A program made the position numbers and the translations under genes. A DNA stretch of 64,000 nucleotides from Plantactinospora soyae (lineage in GTDB: Bacteria > Actinomycetota > Actinomycetes > Mycobacteriales > Micromonosporaceae), in the NCBI RefSeq assembly GCF_014874095.1, contig NZ_JADBEB010000001.1, positions 9,548,001-9,612,000 of the forward strand, written 5' to 3'. Below are positions 22,892 through 32,144 of the stretch, in pieces (positions within the stretch are counted from its first letter, which is position 1; the number at the start of each line of letters is the position of its first letter). The notes under the pieces were generated by a model. The model did not search any database and was not told the origin of the DNA. It worked only from the letters and a program-made list of their open reading frames with translations.

Positions 22892-23881
22892 TCAGCTCCG
22901 TCGGTGGTCGCGGTCCCCCGTGCCCGCCTGGTCAGCCCGGCGGCCCGGCGGCCCGGCGGCCGCGACCCGGTCCGGTACGGCGCGCGTCGACGTGCGGCCG
23001 GTTCCGTTCGTCGGACCCGGCCCGGCCCGGCCGGCGGCCTCGGCGGCCCGGAGGAACTCGATCGACTCCGCCGCCACCGTCGGCGCGGCGTGCGAGTGCC
23101 GGGGCAGCTCGACGGCGACCAGCCCGGCGTAGCCGGCGTCGGCCAGGGCCCGCAGCACCGGCGGGAAGTCGATCTCCCCCGTGCCGAACTCCAGGTGCTC
23201 GTGTACGCCCCGACGCATGTCGTCGATCTGCACGTTGACCAGGTGCGCGGCGACCTGCTCGACGCAGTCCGGCACCGGCAGCGGCTCCAGGCAGCGACAG
23301 TGTCCGATGTCGAGGGTGATGCCGAAGTGCGGCGGGGCGCCGAGCGCGGCACGCAGCCGCTGCCAGTCGGCGATGTCGGCCACCAGCATGCCCGGCTCCG
23401 GCTCGAACCCGAGCACCGTACCGGCGCCGTCGGCGACGTCGACCAGTTCGGCACAGCCGGCCACCAGCCGGTCCCAGGCGGTCGCCGGATCGATCCCGGC
23501 CGGCCGTACCCCGGACCAGAAGGAGACCGCCTCGGCTCCCAGGTCGGCACCGATCGCGACGGCCCGGCGGAGGAACTCGATCCGCAGCGCGGAGTCGTCG
23601 TGCAGCAGGGTCGGCGCGTGCTTACGCCAGGGGTCGAGCAGGTACCGGGCCCCGGTCTCGATCACCACCCCGAGGTTCAGCTCGGCCAGCCGCCGGCGCA
23701 GCGCCGCCACCCGGGCCGCGAGGTCGGGGCCGAACGGGTCCAGGTGGTCGTGGTCCAGGGTCAGTGCCACCCCCTGGTAGCCGAGATCGGCCAGCACCCG
23801 CAACGCGTCGTCGAGCCGGTGGTTGGCAAAGCCGTTGGTGCCGTACCCGAACCGCAGGCCGGGGCCGGGGGCGGCGGTCAT
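22892..23881 (-). CDS. TIM-barrel sugar phosphate isomerase/epimerase in ebo operon
   Basis: 329 residues. The barrel begins GLRFGYGTNGFANHRLDDAL. Other motifs are GVALTLDHDHLDPFGPD, LGVVIETGARYLLDPWRK, AVSFWSGV, GFEPEPGM, GITLDIGHCRCLE and NVQIDDMRRG, giving the metal-binding Glu/Asp/His set of the AP-endonuclease-2 family. A C-terminal extension of about 45 residues is Gly/Arg/Pro-rich and probably disordered; its DNA holds a 9-bp CGGCGGCCC-type triple repeat near 22940. The start at 23881 overlaps the prenyltransferase stop by ATGA. It is the second TIM-barrel protein of the operon; the substrate is unknown. Confidence 0.85.
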   Translation of the reverse strand: MTAAPGPGLRFGYGTNGFANHRLDDALRVLADLGYQGVALTLDHDHLDPFGPDLAARVAALRRRLAELNLGVVIETGARYLLDPWRKHAPTLLHDDSALRIEFLRRAVAIGADLGAEAVSFWSGVRPAGIDPATAWDRLVAGCAELVDVADGAGTVLGFEPEPGMLVADIADWQRLRAALGAPPHFGITLDIGHCRCLEPLPVPDCVEQVAAHLVNVQIDDMRRGVHEHLEFGTGEIDFPPVLRALADAGYAGLVAVELPRHSHAAPTVAAESIEFLRAAEAAGRAGPGPTNGTGRTSTRAVPDRVAAAGPPGRRADQAGTGDRDHRRS

Positions 23882-24831
23882 GTCGGGGAGACCTTCCGGG
23901 CCAGCCGGCGGCCGAGCGGGGCGGCAGCGGCGACCGCGACCCCGAGCACCGCCGCGCCGGCCCGCGCGACCAGCGCACCCTGGAGGGCCGGCAGTCCGGT
24001 GATGCCGGCGCCGACCGCCGCCCGTACCCGGGACGCCTGTGGATCGGCGGCCACCCGGGCCTGGGCGGCGCCGTACTGCAACCCGTACCAGCCGGCGAGC
24101 ACCGCCGGCACCAGCGCCCGCCAGCCCGGCCCGGCCCGGGAACCGGTCCACCGGTTGGCCCCGTCCGGATGACTCCGGTCGTCCCCGCCGCCGCTGCTGT
24201 CGCCGCCCCGTGCACCGGCCCCGGAACGGCGGCCAGCCATCGCGGCGGCGGCGACCGCGGCCGTTCCGGCCAGGGTGGCGGCCGGCAGCGCGCGGGAGGC
24301 GCCGGAGACCTCGCGCCGGGACAGCTCGGTCACGGTGTACGTGTGCGCGGCCACGGTCAGCGCCGCCGGCACCGCCCGGACGGTACGTCCCTGGCTCGCC
24401 CCGAGCAGCACGTCCAGGCCACGGCAGGCGGCCATCACCGCCGGCCCGGCCGAGGTGTTCTTGGCCACCAGGTCGTACGCCCAGATCGTGCCGGCCAGCG
24501 GCACCGCCACGGCCAGCGCCCGGCGACCACCGGCCAGGCCGGCCAGGGCGACCCCGGCGGCGGTGAGCCCGGCCGAGACACCGAGGGCGAACCCCGGCGA
24601 GACCCGCCCGCTGGGAATCGGCCGCTCCGGCCGCTCCCGGGCGTCCAGCTCGCGGTCCGCCCAGTCGTTGGCGGCCATCCCACCCCAGTAGAGCAGCACC
24701 GACGCCCCGGCCAGCCCCGGCACCCGACGGTCCAGCGCCTGGGCGGCGGCGGCACCCGCCACCACGTCCCCGGGTACGGAGAGCGCGGCGGGCGCCCGGA
24801 CCAACTGGGCCAGATCACGCAGCGACGGCAT
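23878..24831 (-). CDS. eboC: UbiA-like prenyltransferase (EboC)
   Basis: 317 residues, about eight hydrophobic segments. The first Asp-rich motif is intact: NDWADRELDARERPERP followed by IPSGRVSPG. The second cytosolic motif region reads WAYDLVAKNTSAGP. A Gly/Ser/Asp-rich hydrophilic insert lies near residue 210. UbiA enzymes move a prenyl chain from its diphosphate to an acceptor at the membrane. Homologues in actinobacteria are, to my memory, annotated as SCO3242-family prenyltransferases. It overlaps the inositol-phosphate-synthase homologue by 17 bases. Confidence 0.87.
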   Translation of the reverse strand: MPSLRDLAQLVRAPAALSVPGDVVAGAAAAQALDRRVPGLAGASVLLYWGGMAANDWADRELDARERPERPIPSGRVSPGFALGVSAGLTAAGVALAGLAGGRRALAVAVPLAGTIWAYDLVAKNTSAGPAVMAACRGLDVLLGASQGRTVRAVPAALTVAAHTYTVTELSRREVSGASRALPAATLAGTAAVAAAAMAGRRSGAGARGGDSSGGGDDRSHPDGANRWTGSRAGPGWRALVPAVLAGWYGLQYGAAQARVAADPQASRVRAAVGAGITGLPALQGALVARAGAAVLGVAVAAAAPLGRRLARKVSPT

Positions 24832-25984
24832 CCGGGGTTCCCTCCGTACGGTCGGCGTCCAGCCCCCGGGCGAACGCGCAGAGGATGCCCCACTGGTCGG
24901 CGAGCGCGTGCGGCACCTCGCCGAGCGGGTCCTTGAAGAAGAACGCCAGTTCGGGCAGCGGCCCGGTACGGCCGGCCCGGTGCGCCGCGGCGGTCAACCG
25001 GGCCAGGTCGAGCAGCAGCGGTGCGGCGAGCGCGGAGTCGCAGCCGTGCCAGCTGAACTCCATCCGCATCGCGGTGCCGAGGAAGCCCGAGAAGGTCACC
25101 AGGTCCCACGCGGTCTTGAAGTCGCCGATGTCGTCGACGTACTCGATCCGGGTGTTGCCCTGCGGCAGGTAGCCCAGCGTCTCGCCGAGCACCCGTTGCT
25201 TGCTGGCCGACTTGGCCGCGTTCGCCGCCGGATCGGCCAGGTTCGCGCCGTCCCCGCCGCCGAGCAGGTTCAGCCCGGACCAGGTACGCACTTTCAGGTT
25301 CCGCATCGCGAACATCGGCGCCAGCACGGACTTCACCAGCGTCTCGCCGGTCTTGCCGTCGTGCCCGGCGTACGGGACACCCGCCCGGCGGGCCAGTTCG
25401 GCCACTGCGGGCAGCCGGGCACCGGTCGACGGAGTGAAGTCCACGTAGGAACAACCCGCCGTGAAGGCCGCGTACGCGTACGCGGAACTGGGCGGCAGTG
25501 GGCTGCCGACGGCGAGGGCGGCGTCCAGGGCGGCCAGGTCGGCGTGGGCCGGATCGGCCGCCGGGACCGGCTCGGTGGAGGAGACGTTGACCACCACCAC
25601 CCGGTCCAGTCCGTGCCGCTCCCGGAAACCGGTGAGGTCCGCGACGATCTCCTCGATCACCGACGCCTGCCGCTCGCCGGTCGGCGCCGGTCGCAGCTCC
25701 GCCTCGACCGTGGCGAGTTCCTCGGTCAGCGCCGCCACCAGACGGGCCGGCAGCACACCGGCCTCGGCCAGTGCCTCGGCCTTCTTCGTCAGCGGAGTCG
25801 TGACCACGTCATGTCCACCGAAGACCAGGTCGGCGAGGGCCGGCAGGGCCGCGGCACGCAGGGCCGGCAGCTCGGTCACGCAGCCGGTCGGCTCGGCCAG
25901 CCCGGCCCGCAGGGCAAGCGCCCCGACCGTGCTGGTCACCGCCACCGAACCACGCCCGCCCACCAGCCAGACACCCGTACGCAT
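24815..25984 (-). CDS. Inositol-3-phosphate synthase homologue (first gene of ebo-type operon)
   Basis: 389 residues. The NAD-binding motif GVWLVGGRGSVA is at the N-terminus, and the INO1-type core follows: VVNVSSTEP, GCSYVDFTPSTG, GHDGKTGETLVKSVLAP, TWSGLNLLGGGDGANLADP, SKQRVLGETLGY, MEFSWHGCDSALAAPLL. These cover the catalytic Lys regions of myo-inositol-1-phosphate synthases, which convert glucose 6-phosphate to inositol 3-phosphate. GGAGGGAGGAG stands before the start; I chose the ATG at 25984 over an in-frame TTG three bases upstream. Its place at the head of the ebo operon suggests a specialised cyclitol phosphate rather than housekeeping inositol. There is no eboD (dehydroquinate-synthase-like) gene here, so it may fill that slot. 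Confidence 0.87.
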   Translation of the reverse strand: MRTGVWLVGGRGSVAVTSTVGALALRAGLAEPTGCVTELPALRAAALPALADLVFGGHDVVTTPLTKKAEALAEAGVLPARLVAALTEELATVEAELRPAPTGERQASVIEEIVADLTGFRERHGLDRVVVVNVSSTEPVPAADPAHADLAALDAALAVGSPLPPSSAYAYAAFTAGCSYVDFTPSTGARLPAVAELARRAGVPYAGHDGKTGETLVKSVLAPMFAMRNLKVRTWSGLNLLGGGDGANLADPAANAAKSASKQRVLGETLGYLPQGNTRIEYVDDIGDFKTAWDLVTFSGFLGTAMRMEFSWHGCDSALAAPLLLDLARLTAAAHRAGRTGPLPELAFFFKDPLGEVPHALADQWGILCAFARGLDADRTEGTPDAVAA

Positions 25985-26865
25985 CAATGCTCCTCCCTCC
26001 GGTGCCGGGTCGGGGCCTCGTGGGCACCGATCCGGGATCTACGGCGATGAACCGGGCAACTGCCGGAACGCTCGCCGAATCCGCCTATCGGGACATCTTG
26101 CCGTGATCAAGTGAAAAGCGCCCCGTCCGCCCGACCGTCGCGGTGGAACATCCCTTGTAGCAGCGCCGGAGTCGGCGGCAACGACGCTGCCCGGGTCCGT
26201 GACCGGGCGGGCGGACGGGGCTGGTAGGCAGGGCCGGTCGGCGTCTCGGTCCTGCCTCCCCCGTTCTCCACTGGCGACCGGGCAGCCGTACGCTGCCGGC
26301 TCCGGTCGCGAGTTGTCCTTGTTCAGTTGTCCCGGTGCTGTGTAAGGACTGTGGGGCGGTGGTCTACGGGCGGCGGGGCACCCGGCGCGGTGCCCGACGT
26401 TCCCGGCGTCGCGCTGGCGGCCGGCGGGGCCGGCCGGGCGCCGCTCGGGCCGCTCGGGTGGGGGTGGTCTGCGGGGGTGGGGGTGGGGGTGTGTGCGGGG
26501 GTGGGGGCTGCGGTTGGTCGGTCGGGGGTACTCCCCGGCCGGAGTTGCGGCGTCCGGCACGACCGGGGAATCCCGGTCCGGCCGCACCGGACGGCCGCGT
26601 CATCTGCCGTACGCACCACTGCCGGAACGGGCTCCGGCGTGCGGGGCGTACACCCTCCGGAGGGACCTCGATCCGATCGCGGGGCGCAACCGCGGCCGGA
26701 CCCTCGCCGGTCACTCCGGAAAGCTCTCGGGTCGGGGAGGCACCGGCCCGGGTGGGGACCGGTCCACCCCCGACGGGTGGACAGTTGCCTCCGGCGGTGC
26801 CGGCCTCCACACCCGACGGGCGGGAAGCCGGCGTACGCCGGTTCGTTGCGTTCAGGCGATGCGTG
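25985..26865. other. 881-base intergenic gap with G-rich tract
   Basis: I see no credible gene. Open frames on both strands are Pro/Arg/Gly-rich shadows. A run of G-tracts at 26457-26507 (GGGTGGGGG, GGGGGTGGGGGTGGGGG, GGGGGTGGGGG) could form a quadruplex on the plus strand. On the minus strand TTGATC near 26110 could belong to the ebo operon promoter, but no convincing -10 follows. Confidence 0.45.
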
Positions 26866-28083
26866 TCACGCGGAGACCGGCGCGAGCACCGGCTCCACCT
26901 CGGTCCAGGAGGAACCGATCTCCGCCGACCGCGCGACGGCGTCCAGGACCAACTGGACCTGGAGCGCGTCCGCGAACGAGGGGGTCGGATCCGATCCGCT
27001 GGCGAGCGCCGCGAGGAAGTCGCGGAACTCGTGCGTGAACGAGTGCTCGTAGCCGATGATGTGCCCCGGTGGCCACCACGCCGCCATGTACGGGTGGTCG
27101 CCTTCGGTGACCAGGATCCGCCGGAATCCCTGTTCGACACCGGGTTCGGTGGCGTCGAAGAACTCCAGCTCGTTGAGGCGTTCGAGGTCGAACGCCACCG
27201 AGCCGAGCGAACCGTTGATCTCGACCCGGAGGGCGTTGCGCCGGCCGGTCGCGAACCGGGTGGCCTCGTAGGTGGCCAGTCCGCCACCGTCGAGCCGGGC
27301 CACGAAGACCGCCGCGTCGTCGACGGTGACCTGCCCGGTGGCCCCGGCACCGCCGGCGCCGTCGGCCGAGGCGGCCAGTCCGCTCGACTCGGCGGGCAGC
27401 GGACGCTCCTTGACGAACGTCTCGGTGATCGCGCTGACCCCGGTGATCCGCTTGCCGGTCACGAACTGGGTCAGGTCGATGATGTGCGCACCGATGTCGC
27501 CGAGCGCACCGGACCCCGCCTTGTCCTTCTGCAGTCGCCAGACCAGCGGAAACTGCGGATCGGTGATCCAGTCCTGCAGGTAGACCGCGCGGACGTGCCG
27601 GATCGTGCCGAGCCGGCCGGACGCGACCAGCTCCCGCATCAGGCTGACCGCGGGGACCCGGCGGTAGTTGAACCCGCACATGGCCCGTACGCCCACCGTC
27701 TGCGCCTTGGCCGCCGCGGCGACCATGGCCCGAGCCTCATCGACCGTGTTGGCCAGCGGCTTCTCGCACAGTACGTGCTTGCCCGCCTCCAGCGCCGCGA
27801 TCGTGATCTCGGCGTGGCTGTCGCCGGGAGTGCAGACGTCGACGATGTCGATGTCGTCCCGGGCGATCAGTTCACGCCAGTCGGTGGTGTGGCCGTCCCA
27901 GCCGAGCCGAACGGCCGCGTCCGCGACCTTCGACTCGTCCCGGCCACAGATCAGGGCCATCCGGGCGCGTACCGGCAGGTCGAACACGCGGTTCACGGTG
28001 CGCCACGCCTGTGAGTGCGCGGCGCCCATGAACGCGTAGCCGACCATGCCGACCCGCAACTCCGAGTTGTCTACGCTGGACAC
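26866..28083 (-). CDS. Gfo/Idh/MocA-family NAD(P)-dependent oxidoreductase
   Basis: 405 residues; the GTG start at 28083 has AGGAG 9 bases before it. The N-terminal Rossmann domain reads RVGMVGYAFMGAAHSQAW, then DIVDVCTPGDSH and the family motif HVLCEKPLANTVDEA (EKP with catalytic Lys), followed by FNYRRVPA and DIGAHIIDLTQF (the His of the substrate site). These enzymes oxidise or reduce sugars and cyclitols such as inositol and 1,5-anhydro-sugars. It lies 19 bases after the binding-protein gene, so it is probably the catabolic enzyme for the transported sugar. Confidence 0.9.
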   Translation of the reverse strand: MSSVDNSELRVGMVGYAFMGAAHSQAWRTVNRVFDLPVRARMALICGRDESKVADAAVRLGWDGHTTDWRELIARDDIDIVDVCTPGDSHAEITIAALEAGKHVLCEKPLANTVDEARAMVAAAAKAQTVGVRAMCGFNYRRVPAVSLMRELVASGRLGTIRHVRAVYLQDWITDPQFPLVWRLQKDKAGSGALGDIGAHIIDLTQFVTGKRITGVSAITETFVKERPLPAESSGLAASADGAGGAGATGQVTVDDAAVFVARLDGGGLATYEATRFATGRRNALRVEINGSLGSVAFDLERLNELEFFDATEPGVEQGFRRILVTEGDHPYMAAWWPPGHIIGYEHSFTHEFRDFLAALASGSDPTPSFADALQVQLVLDAVARSAEIGSSWTEVEPVLAPVSA

Positions 28084-28102
28084 CGTGGATTACTCCTGTC
28101 GG

Positions 28103-29167
28103 TCAGGATGCGAAGCCGAGCGGCAGGTACGCCTCGACGTTTTCTTTGGTGACGGTTTCCGAGGCGAGAACGATCGTCTTCGGCACCTGGAGTTCGGCGA
28201 GGTCGCCCATCCCGCGCCCCTGCGCGACGAGGCGGGCGATTGCCACCGCTGACGATGCCATCGTCGGGCTGTAGGTGACAGTGGCCTTCAGCGGCGTGTC
28301 GCCCTTCTTGATGGTGTCCATCGCGTTACGGGAACCCGCACCGCCGACCAGGATGAACTCGGACCGGTTGGCCTGCTTCATCGCCGCGAGGGCGCCCAGG
28401 CCCTGGTCGTCGTCGTGGTTCCAGATCGCGTCGATCTTTGGCGCGGACTGCAACAGGTTGGCCGTCACGGACTGGCCCTTGGCGACGGTGAAGTCCGCCC
28501 ACACCTGGTGATTCACCTTGAGGCCGTTTCGGGCCAGGGCATCCTTGAAGCCACGCGACCGGTCCTTGGTCAGCGGCAGGAAGTCGATACCACCGATCTC
28601 GGCGATGACCGGAGCCGTCTTGCCGGCCTTCTTGAGTTCCGCGGCGATGAAGTTCCCCGCCGCCACACCCATTCCGTAGTTGTCTCCCTTGATCAACGTG
28701 CGGTACGCGAAGGGGTTGGTGAACTCGCGGTCGAGGTTGATGATCGGGATGCCGGCTTCCATCGCCTTGAGCGCGGTCGGCTCGAGCTTGTCGCCCTCGT
28801 GCGGCAGGAAGACGATCGCGTCGACCTTCTGCTGGATGAGCGACTCGACCGCGGCCCGCTGGACGGCCGGGTCGTTGCCGCCGGACTCCACCGGCACGAA
28901 CGTCACCTCGGAGAACTTGGCCGCCTGCGCCTTGCCGTTGGTGGTGACGGCGAGGATCCAGCCGTGGTCGCCCGCCGGTACGGAGAAGCCGATCTTCACC
29001 GGCTTCGACGGCTCCGAGTTGGAATTGCCGGCAACGGTCTGCGAATCGCCGCTGCCGTCATCGCCCTTCTCGTTGGAGGTGCAGGCCGTCAGCAGCGTGC
29101 CGGCGCCGATCGCCGCTCCGCCGAAAAGTAGACCCCGGCGGGACAAGTGACCCAAATCCTGGGACAT
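28103..29167 (-). CDS. Sugar ABC transporter substrate-binding lipoprotein (RbsB-like)
   Basis: 354 residues; AGGAGG lies 5 bases before the ATG at 29167. The N-terminus has a twin-Arg pattern (LSRRGLLFGG) and a lipobox LLTAC with Cys at residue 29, so it is a Tat-type lipoprotein signal. The mature part is a periplasmic-binding-protein-like domain of the ribose/galactose class (IGFSVPAGDHGWI, VDAIVFLPHEGDKLEP, IPIINLDREF, DAIWNHDDDQGLGALAAM). It binds a pentose, hexose or inositol-like sugar outside the membrane for the permease and ATPase encoded upstream. Confidence 0.9.
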   Translation of the reverse strand: MSQDLGHLSRRGLLFGGAAIGAGTLLTACTSNEKGDDGSGDSQTVAGNSNSEPSKPVKIGFSVPAGDHGWILAVTTNGKAQAAKFSEVTFVPVESGGNDPAVQRAAVESLIQQKVDAIVFLPHEGDKLEPTALKAMEAGIPIINLDREFTNPFAYRTLIKGDNYGMGVAAGNFIAAELKKAGKTAPVIAEIGGIDFLPLTKDRSRGFKDALARNGLKVNHQVWADFTVAKGQSVTANLLQSAPKIDAIWNHDDDQGLGALAAMKQANRSEFILVGGAGSRNAMDTIKKGDTPLKATVTYSPTMASSAVAIARLVAQGRGMGDLAELQVPKTIVLASETVTKENVEAYLPLGFAS

Positions 29168-29355
29168 AGGGACCTCCTGGTCAAAATGCCTGGTGGTTGG
29201 TAGTGGGGGTGGTGTGACGGTGGCGCGGCTTGCCGGCAGAGCGCTGGCAGGCGAAGACCGTTGTGTTGCGTACACACGGCCGGCCTGATCCAGGCGATGC
29301 GATTACTTGTTGATCGAGGTGTTGCCGGTGGAGCGGCGTACGGTCGTTCGTTGGG

Positions 29356-30465
29356 TCACCCGGAGGCGGGGACGCCCCGGCGTTTTCGCAGGCCACCGAT
29401 GCGGAACTGCTGTACGAGAACGGCACCGATGATGATCGCGCCCTTGACGATGTTCTGGACTTCGATCTGGAGATTGAGCAGGATGAACAGGTTTGTGATC
29501 ATGGCGAACACCAGCACGCCCAGCAGGGTGCCGACGACGGTTCCGCGACCGCCGGCGAGGGAGGTACCGCCGATGATGGCCGCGGCGATCGCGTCCAGTT
29601 CGTAGAACTCGCCGTGGGTCGACGCTCCGGCGTTCGACAACGACACCAGGATGATCGCGGCGATCCCGCAGCAGAGCCCGGAGAGCGCGTAGAGCAGGAG
29701 TGTCTGGCGCTTGACGTTGATGCCGGCCAGACGCGCCGCCTCAAGGTTGCCCCCGACCGCGACCGTACGGCGCCCGAACGTCGTACGGTTGAGCACCACC
29801 CAGGCGATCGCCACGACGGCGGCGAAGACCAGCACCAGCAACGGGATCCCGAGAATGTCGGTCTCGGCCAGGCTGTTGATGCCGCTCACGCTGACGACCT
29901 GGGTCGTCTTGTTGGAGATCTGCGCGGCGAGTCCCCGGGCGGCGACCATCATCGCCAGGGTGGCGATGAAGGCGACCATCCGGCCGTACGCGATGAGCAG
30001 ACCGTTGACCACTCCCGCGAGGGTGCCCACCACGATCGCGGTGAACAGGATGCCCACCATGCCGAACTCCTGGGTGGCCACGGTGGTACACCAGACACTG
30101 GCCAGGCCCACCAACGAACCCACCGACAGGTCGATGCCACCACCGATGATCACGAAAGTCATCCCGATGGCGAGCACGCCGACCGCGGATGCCTGGGTGA
30201 GGATCGTCATGATGTTGCTGATCGCGCGGTCCGGGTCGAGGTAGACGTCGGGCCGGCGATAGGCGGCGAAAACGACAAGCGCCAGCAGGACCACGACGAG
30301 CGCACTGTTGCGTCGTACGGACTCGCCAGCACCGCCGCGCCACCAGCCACCGCTACCCCGCTGGTCCCCCGCGCTCAACCCGCCGTCGCCCGTGGCTGGG
30401 CCGACGTCCGGTTTTTTGTCGACCGGCGCCGCAGCCGTCTCACGCTCGGGAATTATTTCGGTCAC
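29356..30465 (-). CDS. Sugar ABC transporter permease (RbsC-like)
   Basis: 369 residues. A 50-residue hydrophilic N-terminus precedes 8-10 membrane helices. Family motifs are GMTFVIIGGGIDLSVGSLVGL, NGLLIAYGRMVAFIATLAMM, LNRTTFGRRTVAVGGN and IAAAIIGGTSLAGGRG, as in RbsC/XylH/MglC. The start is GTG at 30465, overlapping the ATPase stop (GTGA) with GAGGAGG upstream. A 188-base gap separates it from the binding-protein gene. Confidence 0.92.
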   Translation of the reverse strand: MTEIIPERETAAAPVDKKPDVGPATGDGGLSAGDQRGSGGWWRGGAGESVRRNSALVVVLLALVVFAAYRRPDVYLDPDRAISNIMTILTQASAVGVLAIGMTFVIIGGGIDLSVGSLVGLASVWCTTVATQEFGMVGILFTAIVVGTLAGVVNGLLIAYGRMVAFIATLAMMVAARGLAAQISNKTTQVVSVSGINSLAETDILGIPLLVLVFAAVVAIAWVVLNRTTFGRRTVAVGGNLEAARLAGINVKRQTLLLYALSGLCCGIAAIILVSLSNAGASTHGEFYELDAIAAAIIGGTSLAGGRGTVVGTLLGVLVFAMITNLFILLNLQIEVQNIVKGAIIIGAVLVQQFRIGGLRKRRGVPASG

Positions 30466-32144
30466 GCTGTCACCTCCTCGCTCAGGACATTTGTGGAATG
30501 CGGCCCGCCGTCAAGCAGCGACCCCGCCATGATGAGGTCGAGTACGGCATGCTCGTCGAGTTCCTCGGCCGGCGCCTCGCGAATGATCCGGCCCTCACGC
30601 ATGATCAGCACCCGGTGGGCGAGGCCGAGCACCTCCGGCACTTCGCTGGAGACCAGCAGTACGCCGACCCCACGGTCGGCGAGCTGCCGGATCACCCGGT
30701 ACAACTCGGCGCGTGCGCCGACGTCGACCCCCCGGGTGGGTTCGTCCAGGAGCAACAGTCTGGTGCCACCCAGCAACCACCTGCCGACCACCACTTTCTG
30801 TTGATTGCCACCCGACAGGGTGCCGACGGCACGGCCGACATCACGGGGACGCAACTGCAACTCGTCGGCCATCTCACTGCTCGCCGCCCGCTCCCGGTCG
30901 GCGCGGGTGAAGCCGCCCGCCGCGTAGTGGGCGAAGGTCGCCAGCGTCATGTTGCGGTAGATCGGCTCGCCGAGCAGGAGAGCCTGACTCTTCCGCTCTT
31001 CCGGGGCCATGCCCAGCCCGGCGCGGACCGCCGCGCCGACCCGTCCGGCCGGCAGCGGCTTGCCGTCGACCGACACCTGGCCGGCCTCGGGTCGCCGGGC
31101 ACCGTAGATCGTTTCCAGCAGCTCGGAGCGGCCCGACCCGACCAGCCCGGTGATGCCCACGATCTCTCCGGCGCGGACGTGCAGGGAGACGTCGGCGAAC
31201 TCCCCCGACCGGGACAGGCTCTTCACCTCGAGCAGCGGCACGCCCGTTGGCGTCGGCTGCTCGGCCCGGGGCGGGAAGACGTACTCGATGTTGCGCCCCG
31301 TCGTGTGCCTGACCAGTTCGCTGGTGGGTGTGGTGCGGGCGGGCAGGTTGACCGCAGCCGCCCGGCCGTCCTTGAGGACGGTCACCCGGTCGCCGATCTC
31401 GCGGATCTCCTCCATCCGGTGCGATATGTAGATCACCGCGATGCCCGCGCCGGTCAGCTGTCGAATCATCCGGAACAGGTTCTGCACTTCGTCGTGTGCC
31501 AGGACGGCGCTGGGCTCGTCCATGATGAGCATCCGGGTCTCGTGCGAGAGCGCCCGGCCCATGCTCGCGATCTGCTTCGCGGCCGCCGGCAGCGTCCGCA
31601 CCGGCCGCCCGGGCGGGATCTCCGGATGTCCGAGCCGGGCCAGCAGCTCCCGCGTCCGTTGGCGCATCAGTCCACGCTGGACGAAGCCGAACCGACGCGG
31701 CTCGTGGCCCAGGAAGATGTTCTCCGCCACCGTCATGTCCTCGACAAGGTCGAGTTCCTGGTAGATGGTGGCGATGCCGGCCTTCATGGCGGACTGGGGC
31801 GTATTGAAGGAGATGGGCGCACCGAGCCACTCGATCTCGCCGCTGTCCGGTTGGTGCGCGCCGGACAGCACCTTGATCAGAGTGGACTTGCCGGCGCCGT
31901 TCTGCCCGAGCAGGCAGTGCACCTCGCCCGCGCGGACCTCCAGGTCCACCCCGTCCAGTGCGCGTACTCCGGGGAAGGTCTTCACGACGTCGGTGAGCCG
32001 CAGGACGACTTCGCCCGGGACCACGTCGGCCGGCGCGGCGACCGGCGGCTGCCCCTCGGACCCGGCCCCGTTTGAGGAGCCGGCCGGGTCCGAGGATCCG
32101 GCGCCGTGCTGAGGTCCGGCCGCGCTGCCATGGGTGCTGGTCAC
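30462..32144 (-). CDS. Sugar ABC transporter ATP-binding protein (RbsA-like)
   Basis: 560 residues with two ATPase halves. The first has Walker A GQNGAGKST and Walker B LIMDEPSA, but an atypical signature (LPAAAKQ). The second has a degenerate P-loop (GLVGSGRSE, as usual in RbsA/MglA), signature LSGGNQQKVV and LLLDEPTRGVD. A 45-residue Ser/Gly/Ala-rich tail precedes the first half. The start is GTG at 32144, overlapping the ROK gene stop (GTGA), with GGGGAGG five bases upstream. It drives import through the permease encoded next. Confidence 0.92.
   Translation of the reverse strand: MTSTHGSAAGPQHGAGSSDPAGSSNGAGSEGQPPVAAPADVVPGEVVLRLTDVVKTFPGVRALDGVDLEVRAGEVHCLLGQNGAGKSTLIKVLSGAHQPDSGEIEWLGAPISFNTPQSAMKAGIATIYQELDLVEDMTVAENIFLGHEPRRFGFVQRGLMRQRTRELLARLGHPEIPPGRPVRTLPAAAKQIASMGRALSHETRMLIMDEPSAVLAHDEVQNLFRMIRQLTGAGIAVIYISHRMEEIREIGDRVTVLKDGRAAAVNLPARTTPTSELVRHTTGRNIEYVFPPRAEQPTPTGVPLLEVKSLSRSGEFADVSLHVRAGEIVGITGLVGSGRSELLETIYGARRPEAGQVSVDGKPLPAGRVGAAVRAGLGMAPEERKSQALLLGEPIYRNMTLATFAHYAAGGFTRADRERAASSEMADELQLRPRDVGRAVGTLSGGNQQKVVVGRWLLGGTRLLLLDEPTRGVDVGARAELYRVIRQLADRGVGVLLVSSEVPEVLGLAHRVLIMREGRIIREAPAEELDEHAVLDLIMAGSLLDGGPHSTNVLSEEVTA

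Noticed and set aside
22870-23550. Long N-terminal extension of eboA
   Set aside because: The open frame overlaps the TIM-barrel gene in another frame, with Arg/Pro-rich sequence. The ATG at 22869 has GGGGAGG.
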